A program made the position numbers and the translations under genes. From positions 2,294,001 to 2,358,000 of the forward strand of contig OZ242030.1 in NCBI GenBank assembly GCA_965205055.1: a stretch of 64,000 nt of DNA. Reading direction: 5' to 3'. The notes under the pieces were generated by a model. It had not been told where the DNA came from. It worked only from the letters and a program-made list of their open reading frames with translations, and did no database searches. This document shows, in pieces, positions 44,429 to 53,149 of the stretch (position 1 is its first letter; each line of letters opens with the position of its first letter). Origin of the DNA: CBDBBY01 sp965205055. Lineage in GTDB: Bacteria; Pseudomonadota; Alphaproteobacteria; Rhodobacterales; Rhodobacteraceae.

Positions 44429-46315
44429 TCAAAATGCGAAGCTGATTCCGGCGCTAATTCTCCGACCGTTGTTCAAACCGCCTTTAAACCGACCGGTGAA
44501 TTTCGCAAATGCGCTGGCGTTGTCCGACACTTTGGCCGTGACTCCGATATCGGTCAGAAACCACTTGTCATCCGGAGCCCCCGCGGGCACGGCAAATCGC
44601 CTTGAAATTGCCTTGGATGAGGCATAAGGGATCGTTGAGGAGTTGTCGACTTCTGTTTCATACGCAACTCGCGCGTAAGGTCGAAACATTCCGTCGCCCG
44701 TAACTGCGTTTAAGCGGTATCCGATCCGGGCGATCAATGATTCACGGTCGAAGGCGGAGAAATTCAGCGCAGTGGAGGACGTGCCGACCTCTTTGTAGCC
44801 GTTCACGGATTGATCGAGCCAAGTGGCTCCCAAGAAAATGCCGTGATTCAATTCGACCGTTCCCGCAAGCGGCACATCCACGCTCAATTCCGCGCTCTTC
44901 TGACTGACGCTCGTGGACCCGGTCTGCGTCCTTGTCGCCGTGCCCAGCCTGATCAAGCGATCAATATTCACCGAGGTCCTGCCGAAGCTTACATCCCCTA
45001 TCACCGTGATCACTCCGTACCTGGCTGTTGCCTGAAGCGATCCGTTCAAAACGCGATGCCCAAAGGAAGCGCCACGCACATCGTAGTCGTAGTTGCCGAT
45101 GCTTGCCGCTGTTCCGAGGATCAGCGTGGGGCTTGCGGCATAGTTCGCTCCCACGGTGAGCACCTGCGCTCCTGCGCTGGCACTGCCGAGTCGCGGAAAA
45201 TCGGCGGAAGTGTCTATGGTGAACGAGCCGCCGACATACGGGTGCCAAGAACCGGCCTCGGTCTCATTTCCCAACAGTGAAAGCAGATCGGTGTTGGCAA
45301 AAGTTCGATGAGCCTCCGAGACCGCCTTGCCGCCGGCTCCCGCCATTGCGAATTGCAGCGGCGCGGAGATGGTGGCGAGCACGGCATTGGCGATCAACTC
45401 GTGCGATGCACCGCTCGGATGTAGACCATCTGCGAAGAAATACGTTTCCGAGTCGTCGGGAGCCTTCAAGTAACCGTCCGCGGTCGGGCCGCAAACGAGC
45501 GACTCGCCGCCGCCGCCGGGTCTTGCCGGATTTATTCCGGAGTCACACGCTGTATCTGTCTGAGTCCTAGTGAATCCGTAAGCATCCGCATCCGCGAAGA
45601 CTTCCGCGGCAAGGGCGGCGGCATCAACATAAATTGGGCCGGGGCTGTCTCCTTGCAAGTTCGTCCTAACTCCTTGATTAAAACTCTGTGCGAGTGCTGA
45701 AAGTTGCTCTTGCACCGTCCTGCTTTGCCCTGCCGCGAACGGCGTGCGTCCCGGGTCCGGAACCGAAAGCACTACGATAAAGCGCGCGCCTGCCATGCTC
45801 AGCCGTAAAATTTGCTGCCGCAGCAAGGCAGTCACCGCGCCTGCGACCTCGCCGCCCACTTCGGTGCGGGACAATGACCCTCCAGCAGCAGCTGTAGCGA
45901 TCGCTTCAATGTCGTTGCCGCCGGCCCAGATCATATACAACGCGTCAGGGTCGGCTCGACCGCCATCCAAGTGTTCAGTAATTTGCTGGGATATGTGGGA
46001 TATGTCGGCCACTTGACTGCTTCGGGAGCAAATTCCCGAAGGATTGGCGCAAGCCTGACCCCAAGCAAAATTTGAGCCGCCTGCACGGGAATTCTTACCG
46101 TCGTTTCCGAATTCTCTCGCGACGATTTCAGCCCATACCGGGTCGGGATTGGTAGTGAAGCTCGTTCCGGGCGGAAGCGACTGGGTAAATGCCAAGTTTC
46201 CTGAATCCGAAAGGCTGTCCCCGAAGACAACGACGGAACTGAACTCCTGGGCCATTGCACCGTTGGAAATGAACGCGATGCAAGCGCAGGCCGCCATAAG
46301 CCGCAAATGTCGCAT
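44429..46315 (-). CDS. GDSL esterase/lipase autotransporter (EstA-like)
   Basis: A 628-residue outer-membrane protein. A signal peptide (MRHLRLMAACACIAFISNGAMA) is followed by the GDSL hydrolase passenger, with the nucleophile block VVVFGDSLSDSGN, the GxxN-type block YMIWAGGNDIEAI and the catalytic Asp/His in FADGLHPSGASHEL. From about residue 355 a 12-strand-like beta-barrel autotransporter domain follows, ending in phenylalanine (RISAGISFAF), the usual outer-membrane signal. It probably displays an esterase on the cell surface. It stands alone upstream of the HIRAN gene but transcribed in the same direction. Confidence 0.85.
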   Translation of the reverse strand: MRHLRLMAACACIAFISNGAMAQEFSSVVVFGDSLSDSGNLAFTQSLPPGTSFTTNPDPVWAEIVAREFGNDGKNSRAGGSNFAWGQACANPSGICSRSSQVADISHISQQITEHLDGGRADPDALYMIWAGGNDIEAIATAAAGGSLSRTEVGGEVAGAVTALLRQQILRLSMAGARFIVVLSVPDPGRTPFAAGQSRTVQEQLSALAQSFNQGVRTNLQGDSPGPIYVDAAALAAEVFADADAYGFTRTQTDTACDSGINPARPGGGGESLVCGPTADGYLKAPDDSETYFFADGLHPSGASHELIANAVLATISAPLQFAMAGAGGKAVSEAHRTFANTDLLSLLGNETEAGSWHPYVGGSFTIDTSADFPRLGSASAGAQVLTVGANYAASPTLILGTAASIGNYDYDVRGASFGHRVLNGSLQATARYGVITVIGDVSFGRTSVNIDRLIRLGTATRTQTGSTSVSQKSAELSVDVPLAGTVELNHGIFLGATWLDQSVNGYKEVGTSSTALNFSAFDRESLIARIGYRLNAVTGDGMFRPYARVAYETEVDNSSTIPYASSKAISRRFAVPAGAPDDKWFLTDIGVTAKVSDNASAFAKFTGRFKGGLNNGRRISAGISFAF

Positions 46316-46444
46316 GATCAGGAATCCTCCGTAAATTATTTGTTAACCAGGCACTGAATTATCACAATCGAGACAGATGAGATAGTCTCGGAATCACTTT
46401 CGCGACGAGCGGGTCGGCGGCAACATGCTGCAGTTGAGCGACGG

Positions 46445-47164
46445 CTAATCAGTCGGAGCCTCGCCCAACGCGGACACGTCCGCTCGAACGAACAATCGAG
46501 TGTACTCCGCTCGTCCATTTTTTCGGAATACGGTCGCCTTGATCCCAAATTTCCCCAGCCAACTCCCAACTGTTTTGGCTTGGAGCCGATTCACGTACCC
46601 GACCACGGCGCCATCGCTTCGTACGAAACTTACCGCGTTTTGATCATATTCGTTTTGTTCTTCCCTCTCCAAGCGCAACGGTTCGCCGACTTCAAGCGCA
46701 GCGTGGCTGCCTTCGTAGTGCCGGCTGCCTGCGACATCAAAAATGAAAGTAAACGGAGCTTGGAATCCGTCAAAGGTTTCGCAGATTGAAAAGCTGTCGT
46801 TGGTTGATCGTGCCCCCGTATACGCGAGCAGCGTAAGATCCGGCAGCTCTCGACTCCGCGAAAGCCCGAAGGTCTCCAAATACTCCCCGAAGTCTGCGCG
46901 GCCTTTCGGCGGCAATCGGCGTATCAAGACGCCGATGGCGACCCGGTCCAAATGCTCAAACCCAACTGGAAGTCCTGGATAGCCATTGAACCCTTCATTC
47001 TTGGCATCCAGAATACGATCATCGTCAAAATACCGAAACGAAACCTGCCCCTCGCCCTGCACAAGCTCTGCCACCGCAAACCTGTCGCGGCGTTCGTCGC
47101 ATTGTCCGAGAGGGCGTTGCCATATCAATAGCGCACGCTGTGTATGAATCGGATTCTCAATCAT
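46445..47164 (-). CDS. HIRAN-domain protein with HipA N-terminal-like region
   Basis: A 239-residue protein. The C-terminal 85 residues form a HIRAN domain (GSHAALEVGEPLRLEREEQNEYDQNAV and VVGYVNRLQAKTVGSWLG), a small beta-rich domain that binds DNA ends in eukaryotic HLTF. The N-terminal part (FDDDRILDAKNEGFNGYPGLPV, VLIRRLPPKGRADFGEYLETFGL) recalls the beginning of HipA proteins. Its start overlaps the stop of the HipA-like kinase by 8 bases, so they form a coupled pair. It may be the regulatory or targeting subunit for the kinase. Confidence 0.68.
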   Translation of the reverse strand: MIENPIHTQRALLIWQRPLGQCDERRDRFAVAELVQGEGQVSFRYFDDDRILDAKNEGFNGYPGLPVGFEHLDRVAIGVLIRRLPPKGRADFGEYLETFGLSRSRELPDLTLLAYTGARSTNDSFSICETFDGFQAPFTFIFDVAGSRHYEGSHAALEVGEPLRLEREEQNEYDQNAVSFVRSDGAVVGYVNRLQAKTVGSWLGKFGIKATVFRKNGRAEYTRLFVRADVSALGEAPTD

Positions 47165-48143
47165 TGTCTTGGCTCCGCGCAAGGACGTTCCTAATTCGTT
47201 CCTGCCCGATCTGCAACATGGCATGTATGTGTTTCCGCCTCCTTGTGGAAAGACGGTACGGTTCGCCGAATTCGCCTTGCCTTCCGATCACATCCATCAA
47301 TCCGTCGACAGCATCAATATCAGCATTGACGGCTTGTCTGAACCGGCATTTGCCCTCGGGGTATATCCTGAGGAACTCCTCGCAGATTTCTTCGAATAAT
47401 GCCCCCTTTTTCGCCGGCTCGTTCGCCCTGACGTGATGGCGGCCGTTCTTGCGCTGCCTTTCAAGATGAGTAGCCAATACACCCTGATTTTGATCGAATG
47501 CTCTATCCAAGCCAATCTGATCCAAACCGCAACCCAAACTTGACCCGTTGTCATAAAGCGGCGCCATTCTCGCGCCGCAGCGACCTTCAATGATCCCCCA
47601 GTTTTCTGCATGGCGGTCCGTGTTCGAGATCAAACAATCAAGCGCGAACGCGCCAGCCCAGAAATCAAGGAAACTTTCCCGCTTTATGCGATAATCGGGC
47701 ACTACGATCTCGTCGCATACTCTCATCAAGAGCGGCAGCGTGTGTCGAGTTCCCTTGTCCACGTCAAAATCAGCGTCAATCTGGGTGCACAGATTCCAAC
47801 CCTCGGTAAAGGTCTCTTTAACGGACGTATTTTCGCCTGATTTACTTCCTGGATCAAAGAAATACCTCAATATATTGCCCATTTGTCCTCGAAACCTACC
47901 AATGCCAGTGTGCTGGACATTCCATCCCAACAAATCTCCAGCGATGAAGGATCCGAGCAGCTCCGACCAAATCTGATGCTCTCTCCTTTCTTTCGGGAGC
48001 TTGAATATATGGTGCTGCCCAGTGCAGGGATCGATCAGAGTCGTCTTTTCTCGGGTTCCGGTAGGTTTTTCCACTTCAGGAACCCAACCATCTAAATCAG
48101 GTACCGGAGCAAAGGATATAAACTGAAATTCTGAGTCGGGCAT
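47157..48143 (-). CDS. HipA-like kinase (C-terminal domain only)
   Basis: A 328-residue protein. HHIFKLPKERREHQIWSELLGSFIA has the ATP-binding Lys, DCLISNTDRHAENWGIIEG carries the catalytic Asp and Asn (HRD-like loop), and ARMAPLYDNGSSLG supplies the metal-binding Asp, all in the order of HipA/CtkA kinases, so it looks catalytically complete. HipA phosphorylates Glu-tRNA synthetase in E. coli. There is no HipB-like HTH gene; instead a HIRAN gene overlaps its end. It starts at ATG 48143, and about 225 bases upstream lies an IS1634-like element. Confidence 0.75.
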   Translation of the reverse strand: MPDSEFQFISFAPVPDLDGWVPEVEKPTGTREKTTLIDPCTGQHHIFKLPKERREHQIWSELLGSFIAGDLLGWNVQHTGIGRFRGQMGNILRYFFDPGSKSGENTSVKETFTEGWNLCTQIDADFDVDKGTRHTLPLLMRVCDEIVVPDYRIKRESFLDFWAGAFALDCLISNTDRHAENWGIIEGRCGARMAPLYDNGSSLGCGLDQIGLDRAFDQNQGVLATHLERQRKNGRHHVRANEPAKKGALFEEICEEFLRIYPEGKCRFRQAVNADIDAVDGLMDVIGRQGEFGEPYRLSTRRRKHIHAMLQIGQERIRNVLARSQDND

Positions 48144-48369
48144 TTTTGATTTAAATTTCTATCGAAACGGCAATGGCGCAACTGGGCTTGCACTTTTCGA
48201 ACACAGCGTTCGGGCAGCGTCGCAATCGCAAGGTCTGATGGAGCAGTCCAACATAGATCATAAACAACAATAGGCAACCCGCAGCAGTGCGCCATCCTCT
48301 GAAATGACGGCTTAGGCGGAAGTTCCTTGGGATTATTTTGAACAACTCTTTGAATGTCCGGCCTAATTT

Positions 48370-48381
48370 GCGGATTCCGGC
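48370..48381 (+). repeat. left terminal inverted repeat of the IS1634-like element
   Basis: GCGGATTCCGGC, perfect inverted copy at 50248-50259. Confidence 0.5.
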
Positions 48382-48415
48382 TGTGCGTCCACTGGACACG
48401 CCGCTTCGGGAGGGG

Positions 48416-50152
48416 TTACCGCATGGGGACCTTCGCGTTCAGCAGCCTTAGCGCCTGATCCTGGATCGGCGTCGGCGAGGCGGGGACGTCGAATCCCGGC
48501 TTTCCCGGCTCCGAGGGCTCGATCCGGTTCATCGTGAGCGTTCCGAGTTGCTCGAGCAGTCCCCGGAAGTCGTGGACGTCCTGTCCGGAGCTCGTGCGCT
48601 TGGTGGCTGCTTTCCGCTTGGCCTGCGGCGAGCGCTCGGCTTTGGCGACGGGCGAGTCGCGGACCGGGCCGTGCTCGTCGTCGAACAGCATCGGGGCGAG
48701 CGCGTCGCGCATGTGCTTTTCGACATAATATGCGAGCATGCAGATCAGGAGATGGGCGCGGACCCGCGGCTCAAGGCGGTGGCGGATCGGGCGGACCTGG
48801 AGGTCGGACGCCTTCATCGTCCGGAACGCCCTCTCGACCCGGCCCAGTCTCTTGCAGGTTTCGACGACGGCGGCGGCGGACATCCGCTTTTCCTGCACGT
48901 TGGTCCGAATGACGTAGAATCCGTCCAGAGCCGCTTCGTCGGCGATATTTTGCTTTTTGCGCTTCCAGGAGAAGGATCCCGGTCCGATCTTCAGATCGAA
49001 ATGCTTCCGCATCTTGCGCTTGTCGAGGGCGCGCTCGGCGCGGCGCCGGATCGCGTCCGCGCTCCGGAGCGGCCGCTTGTCCCGGCGGACCGCGCGGCGG
49101 ATCTCGATCAGATCTTGCGTCGCCGCCGCGATCAAGTCCTTGCGCTTGCGGGTCCGCTCTTCGGCCAGCAGGGGATTCCTGCAGACGACCAGCCGCTCGC
49201 CGGGGAACAGTTCTTGGCATTCGATCTCCGCCATGTCCCGCTCGTCGAACAGCGTGGGCTGCAGCGCTCCGTTTTCGGCCAGGGCGCCGACCCCGGCGGC
49301 CCTAAGGGCGAAGATCCAGTCGTAGCCGTTCGGCTCGAGATCCTCGCGGACGCGCGCCTGCGTGACCATGCCCCGGTCTCCGACGAACACCGCCCGCTTC
49401 AGTCCGAAGCGGTCGCGGAGCTTGCCGACCTGGGCGGCCACTGTGGAGGGATCGGACGCGTTCCCGGGGAACGCCTCGACGGCGACCGGCCGCCCGTCGG
49501 CGTCGCACAGCAAGCCGAATTCGATCTGCGGCAGCCCCGTCTTGCCGTCGCGCGAGTATCCGCGATCCACCAGCGGGCAGGTCCGGCTGTAGCTCCAGAC
49601 CGAGGTCAAATCGTAGAGGACCGGGCTTCCCTCGCCCGGATGCTTTTCGGCCAGCGCCTTCTCGATCCTCGGCTGGCGCTCGAGCAGCCAGTCCATGGTC
49701 TCGTAGAGCCGGTCCCCGCTCACGTTCTCCGGCAGTCCGAGCTGCGACGCCAAGGTGGAGACCGCCGTCTCCGGCCGGAAGAGCCGGGCGGCGGCGAGCT
49801 TCGATCCCGGCTCCAGAATCCGCTGCGCGACCAAGGCGACCGCCAGATCCCGCGACCGCGATCGCCGGGATGCGATCGCCCGGTCGACGCCGCAGGCGCG
49901 AAGCGTCGCGAGGACCGCGGCGACGTTCCCGTGCTGCAGCGATCTGGAGATCGTGAACGCGCCTTCGAGCGCGGCGGGCACGTCGGCGATGGCGGCGCCG
50001 CGCAGAACCTCCCGGATCTTCTCGACCGTCTCCGGGGGAAGCTTTGTGATGTTGGAGAGGGTGCGCTTCTTGACCTTTCCGCCTTCCCGGTAGGAGTGGC
50101 GGATCAGGATCGTGGGCCGCGATTTGCGGTTCGGGACGGTTTCTACGAACAT
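48416..50152 (-). CDS. IS1634-family transposase
   Basis: A 578-residue DDE transposase, intact from start to stop. Key blocks are SPVLYDLTSVWSYSRTC (first Asp, near residue 180), AVFVGDRGMVTQARV (second Asp) and LGRVERAFRTMKASDLQVRPI (Glu, near 460) in the order of the IS1634/IS4-like group. DGFYVIRTNV and HLLICMLAYYVEKHMR are also typical. The coding strand is very GC-rich in contrast to the AT-rich 5' flank (50153-50215). Upstream sequence may contain its promoter. As intact IS it may still be mobile. Confidence 0.85.
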   Translation of the reverse strand: MFVETVPNRKSRPTILIRHSYREGGKVKKRTLSNITKLPPETVEKIREVLRGAAIADVPAALEGAFTISRSLQHGNVAAVLATLRACGVDRAIASRRSRSRDLAVALVAQRILEPGSKLAAARLFRPETAVSTLASQLGLPENVSGDRLYETMDWLLERQPRIEKALAEKHPGEGSPVLYDLTSVWSYSRTCPLVDRGYSRDGKTGLPQIEFGLLCDADGRPVAVEAFPGNASDPSTVAAQVGKLRDRFGLKRAVFVGDRGMVTQARVREDLEPNGYDWIFALRAAGVGALAENGALQPTLFDERDMAEIECQELFPGERLVVCRNPLLAEERTRKRKDLIAAATQDLIEIRRAVRRDKRPLRSADAIRRRAERALDKRKMRKHFDLKIGPGSFSWKRKKQNIADEAALDGFYVIRTNVQEKRMSAAAVVETCKRLGRVERAFRTMKASDLQVRPIRHRLEPRVRAHLLICMLAYYVEKHMRDALAPMLFDDEHGPVRDSPVAKAERSPQAKRKAATKRTSSGQDVHDFRGLLEQLGTLTMNRIEPSEPGKPGFDVPASPTPIQDQALRLLNAKVPMR

Positions 50153-50247
50153 GACTACTATTGTATCATTATACTTTTATGTTTCAAAGATAAAAATATC
50201 ACATTATATTGACCAATGCATGACTACGTTCTTGCAGACGGAAATGG

Positions 50248-50259
50248 GCCGGAATCCGC
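50248..50259 (-). repeat. right terminal inverted repeat of the IS1634-like element
   Basis: GCCGGAATCCGC, reverse complement of the left repeat. Confidence 0.5.
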
Positions 50260-50804
50260 CTTATCCTATTGATGTTAAGGGATAAAATTTGCGGACTAGC
50301 TTCAATATCGCACGGAACTTCCGCTTAGGCCAACGGAAAAGTCGCAGAATCAGAAGTCTCCAAAATTGCGAAACGCGAATGCCATGACGCCTGTCGCCAG
50401 CGGAAGCGATGCTTCCATGGCGAGCAGACCTCAAGACATGCTGCATCGCTTGAAGGCGCCGCAGCACCCGAAGAACTTGAGAGCTGATGCCGCCCGACTG
50501 GCGGTGCGCTCGAAATTTCCGATTGGACAAATGACTTGAACGCTGAACGGCAAATCAATGCCCGTTGCTGCGACGGGCAAATGCAGGACGCAATATTTTC
50601 AATCGGCCGGTTGCCCCTGTGCACCTCGTCCAGAGCGCCGGCGGGCGGCAATCAATCCCTTCGCGTGCAGCGTAGGAATGCATGTCATGGAGCGTGCGCG
50701 GAAAGCCGGCTCGGTGCAGCCGATATCGAGGAAATTGGCTCGCGACAGATCGGCTTGCGGCATGCAGTCGATCATGACGCGCCAAATCCGTGCATGTTCA
50801 TCAG
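50260..50804. other. 545-base stretch without a recognisable gene
   Basis: Between the IS element and the pseudoazurin gene. Open frames on the two strands overlap and share no family signature. No RNA gene recognised. Confidence 0.4.
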
Positions 50805-51293
50805 TCATGCCTGCCCCTCCAGCTTTTTGAACAAGGCCCGGAAATTTTTGCGGGCATCGCCCGGATGCCGAGTTTTCTTGGAGGTCTTCAAGTTGGACAG
50901 ATCGTCGCCCACCACAATCAGTCCGACCATGCCCAATTCGTAATGCGGCAAGCAAATGTAGCCGTAGATCCCCGGCGTAGTCAGCGTCACCGTAAGTTCC
51001 TCGTCGACGGCGCCATTCCAAGGGTCGGCTCCTTCGGGGATCATTCCGCGTTTGGAAGCCGAATTATGCCCCGCCTCGGTAGGCACGAATTTGACGCTTT
51101 CTCCGGGGGAAATACGCAAAATTGCCGGGGTGAAGACATTGATCGTGTTGGGGTCGTTGCAATCCGCGTTCAGCATCAGGACCGAATGCAGCCCGTCTGC
51201 GGCCGCCGGCACAGGCGTGCGTGCGAGCAGCGGCGTTGCGCCGGCAAGCGCGGCCAACGAGGCGGCGAACTCACGACGGGTAAGCATGGACAA
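50805..51293 (-). CDS. pseudoazurin-like blue copper protein
   Basis: A 162-residue type-1 copper protein. A twin-arginine-like N-terminus (TRREFAASLAALAGATPLLA) suggests Tat or Sec export. The copper ligands are visible: His in TEAGHNSASKRGMIPEG and Cys-x2-His-x4-Met in YGYICLPHYELGMVGLIVVGD. Pseudoazurins carry electrons to denitrification or copper enzymes. Its start lies 23 bases inside the end of the iron-ABC ATPase gene, so it is coupled to it; a Met two codons downstream may be the real start. The C-terminal tail (KTSKKTRHPGDARKNFRALFKKLEG) is basic. Confidence 0.85.
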   Translation of the reverse strand: MSMLTRREFAASLAALAGATPLLARTPVPAAADGLHSVLMLNADCNDPNTINVFTPAILRISPGESVKFVPTEAGHNSASKRGMIPEGADPWNGAVDEELTVTLTTPGIYGYICLPHYELGMVGLIVVGDDLSNLKTSKKTRHPGDARKNFRALFKKLEGQA

Positions 51294-52041
51294 CCAGATC
51301 CTCCTTCGGACCGGTGGTGATATGAATGTCGACGCCGTAGGTTTCGGCGATTTCAGGCCGCTGCAGGATCTCTTCAGGGGGACCTTTGGCCAAGATTCGG
51401 CCCTGGCGAATCAGGATCAGGTGGTCGGCGAAGCGAGCCGCCAGATTGAGGTCGTGCAAGGCGACAATTCCGACGGCCTTCCGGTCCGCGACGGCGCTCT
51501 TGATTTGATTCAGCACGCGAAGCTGGTGATTGAGATCCAGAGCCGAAGTCGGTTCATCGAACAGATAGGCCTCCGACCGGCGAATCAGCGCTTGAACGAC
51601 GGACACCATCTGCGATTGGCCGCCCGAAAGCTCGCTGATGTAGGCTTCCGACAAATGGCCGATTTGCGCGCCGTGAAGGGCGGCTCCGACAGCGTCCATG
51701 TCGTCCGGGGTCACCCGCCAGCCTCTAAGGTTCTTGCGCGCCATCATGACTACGTCGAAGACTGTCAGCGCCGCGTTGGCCGCGAAGAACTGCGGCATGA
51801 AGCAAACGCGCGCGAGCCGCTCTCTGGTCGACAGCGTGGAAAGGTCGGTGTCATTCAACGCGACCGTTCCCGAACTCGCCTGCACGAGCCCGGCGACCAC
51901 TCGAAACAGAGTGGATTTGCCCGATGCATTCGGACCGATCAGCGCCGTGAGCTGCCCGGATAGCAAAGGCGCGAATCCTGCGTCGCGCAGGATGGGCCGC
52001 GTGCTGTACGCGAAATTGAGGCCGCTCGCGTAAAGCGTCAT
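51271..52041 (-). CDS. iron-complex ABC transporter ATP-binding protein (FecE-like)
   Basis: A 256-residue ATPase of the siderophore/heme/cobalamin importer class. Walker A is LTALIGPNASGKSTLFRVVAG, the Q-loop CFMPQFFAANAALTVFDVVMM, the signature ISELSGGQSQMVSVVQAL and Walker B AYLFDEPTSALDL with VALHDLNLAARF. The signature region (QSQM) is slightly unusual. ATG at 52041 overlaps the permease stop by four bases. It should energise the import of an iron-chelate or similar metal complex; the ligand is not clear. Confidence 0.9.
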   Translation of the reverse strand: MTLYASGLNFAYSTRPILRDAGFAPLLSGQLTALIGPNASGKSTLFRVVAGLVQASSGTVALNDTDLSTLSTRERLARVCFMPQFFAANAALTVFDVVMMARKNLRGWRVTPDDMDAVGAALHGAQIGHLSEAYISELSGGQSQMVSVVQALIRRSEAYLFDEPTSALDLNHQLRVLNQIKSAVADRKAVGIVALHDLNLAARFADHLILIRQGRILAKGPPEEILQRPEIAETYGVDIHITTGPKEDLVVHAYPS

Positions 52042-53108
52042 TGCCAGTGCTTCTTGCGTTGGCTCATGATGAGACTGACAAAGAACGGTATGCCGATGAG
52101 CGATGTGATCATGCCGATGGGATAGATGATTCCGGGCGTGATTGCTTTCGACGCTATCGAGGTGCCTGAAAGAATCAGGGCTCCGGCAAGAGCGCTCAGC
52201 GGCAGGAAGCCTCGATGATCCTCGCCGACGATCATCCGCGCGATATGCGGCCCCACGAGCCCGACAAAGGCGATCGTGCCGACGAAGGACACTGCGACCG
52301 CCGAGAGCAGCGAAACGCCGGCCAGCACGATCAGCCGCAGCGCGTTGACGTTTACGCCCAAGGCCGCGGCTTTTTCCTCGCCCATGCGCAGGGCGGTCAG
52401 CGCCCAAGACCGGCTGACGAAGTACGGCAGAACCAGCGCCAGCACCGCGACGCAGATCCCGATCTTCGGCCAAGTCGCGCGGGCGAGCGAGCCCAGTTGC
52501 CAGAAGATCAACTGTGCCAGCTGCAATTCGGATGCGCCGTATTGAAGGAATGCGAGCAGCGCGTTGAAGGTGAACAGCATGGCTATGCCGACAAGGATCA
52601 TCGCTTCCGGCGTCACGCCGCGCAATTTGGTGAATAAAAACAGTCCCATGGAGGCGGCCATGGCGAAGACGAAGGCGTTGACGGTCACGAAGAGCGCGCC
52701 GATTCCGGGAATCACGGACCAGCCCAGCACGATGGCGACTGCCGCGCCGAAGCTCGCCGCCGAAGACAGCCCCAGCGTGAAGGGATCGGCAAGCGGGTTG
52801 TTCAGGATTGTCTGCATCTCCGCCCCGGCGACCCCCAGCATCGCGCCGACGACGACGGCCATCATGGCCACCGGCAGCCGCAGATCCCAGATGATGACGT
52901 CCTCCTTGGCCGACGCCGCGGAGGGTTGAATAACGACATGGGCCACCCGCCAGAAGCTGAGATCGGCAGGCCCGGTGATCACGTCGACCAGAACGATCGT
53001 GAACAGGGCGATCGCCGCGCCCAGCACGAGCGCGAACCGGAGCAGCGACCGGCGGCGATAGGCCCCGACGATGGTCTCGACGGCGGGGACGTTTGAAATG
53101 TCGGACAT
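52038..53108 (-). CDS. iron-complex ABC transporter permease (FecCD family)
   Basis: A 356-residue inner-membrane permease with about ten helices, of the BtuC/FecCD type. Signature pieces: IIWDLRLPVAMMAVVVGAMLGVAGAEMQTILNNPLADPFTLGLSSAA and VGTIAFVGLVGPHIARMIVGEDHRGFLPLSAL. Downstream the ATPase overlaps by four bases; upstream the substrate-binding protein gene ends 41 bases before its start. The gene order binding protein, permease, ATPase is the standard one. Confidence 0.92.
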   Translation of the reverse strand: MSDISNVPAVETIVGAYRRRSLLRFALVLGAAIALFTIVLVDVITGPADLSFWRVAHVVIQPSAASAKEDVIIWDLRLPVAMMAVVVGAMLGVAGAEMQTILNNPLADPFTLGLSSAASFGAAVAIVLGWSVIPGIGALFVTVNAFVFAMAASMGLFLFTKLRGVTPEAMILVGIAMLFTFNALLAFLQYGASELQLAQLIFWQLGSLARATWPKIGICVAVLALVLPYFVSRSWALTALRMGEEKAAALGVNVNALRLIVLAGVSLLSAVAVSFVGTIAFVGLVGPHIARMIVGEDHRGFLPLSALAGALILSGTSIASKAITPGIIYPIGMITSLIGIPFFVSLIMSQRKKHWQ

Positions 53109-53149
53109 GGGATCGGCCCGCAGCGCGTTTTCGCTGCGGGCCCTCTCGT

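Larger units (their letters stand above)
48370..50259. mobile_element. IS1634-like insertion sequence
   Basis: An apparently complete 1.9-kb element with one transposase gene. Putative terminal inverted repeats GCGGATTCCGGC (48370-48381) and GCCGGAATCCGC (50248-50259) are perfect over 12 bases. No clear target duplication could be recognised. Ends are inferred from the repeats alone. Confidence 0.6.

Noticed and set aside
48548..50212. Long open frame of 554 codons on the plus strand
   Set aside because: It is antisense to the intact IS1634-like transposase gene, has no recognisable domain, and results from high third-position GC.
52215..52637. 140-codon plus-strand open frame rich in Arg and Gln
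   Set aside because: Antisense to the FecCD permease; no motif.
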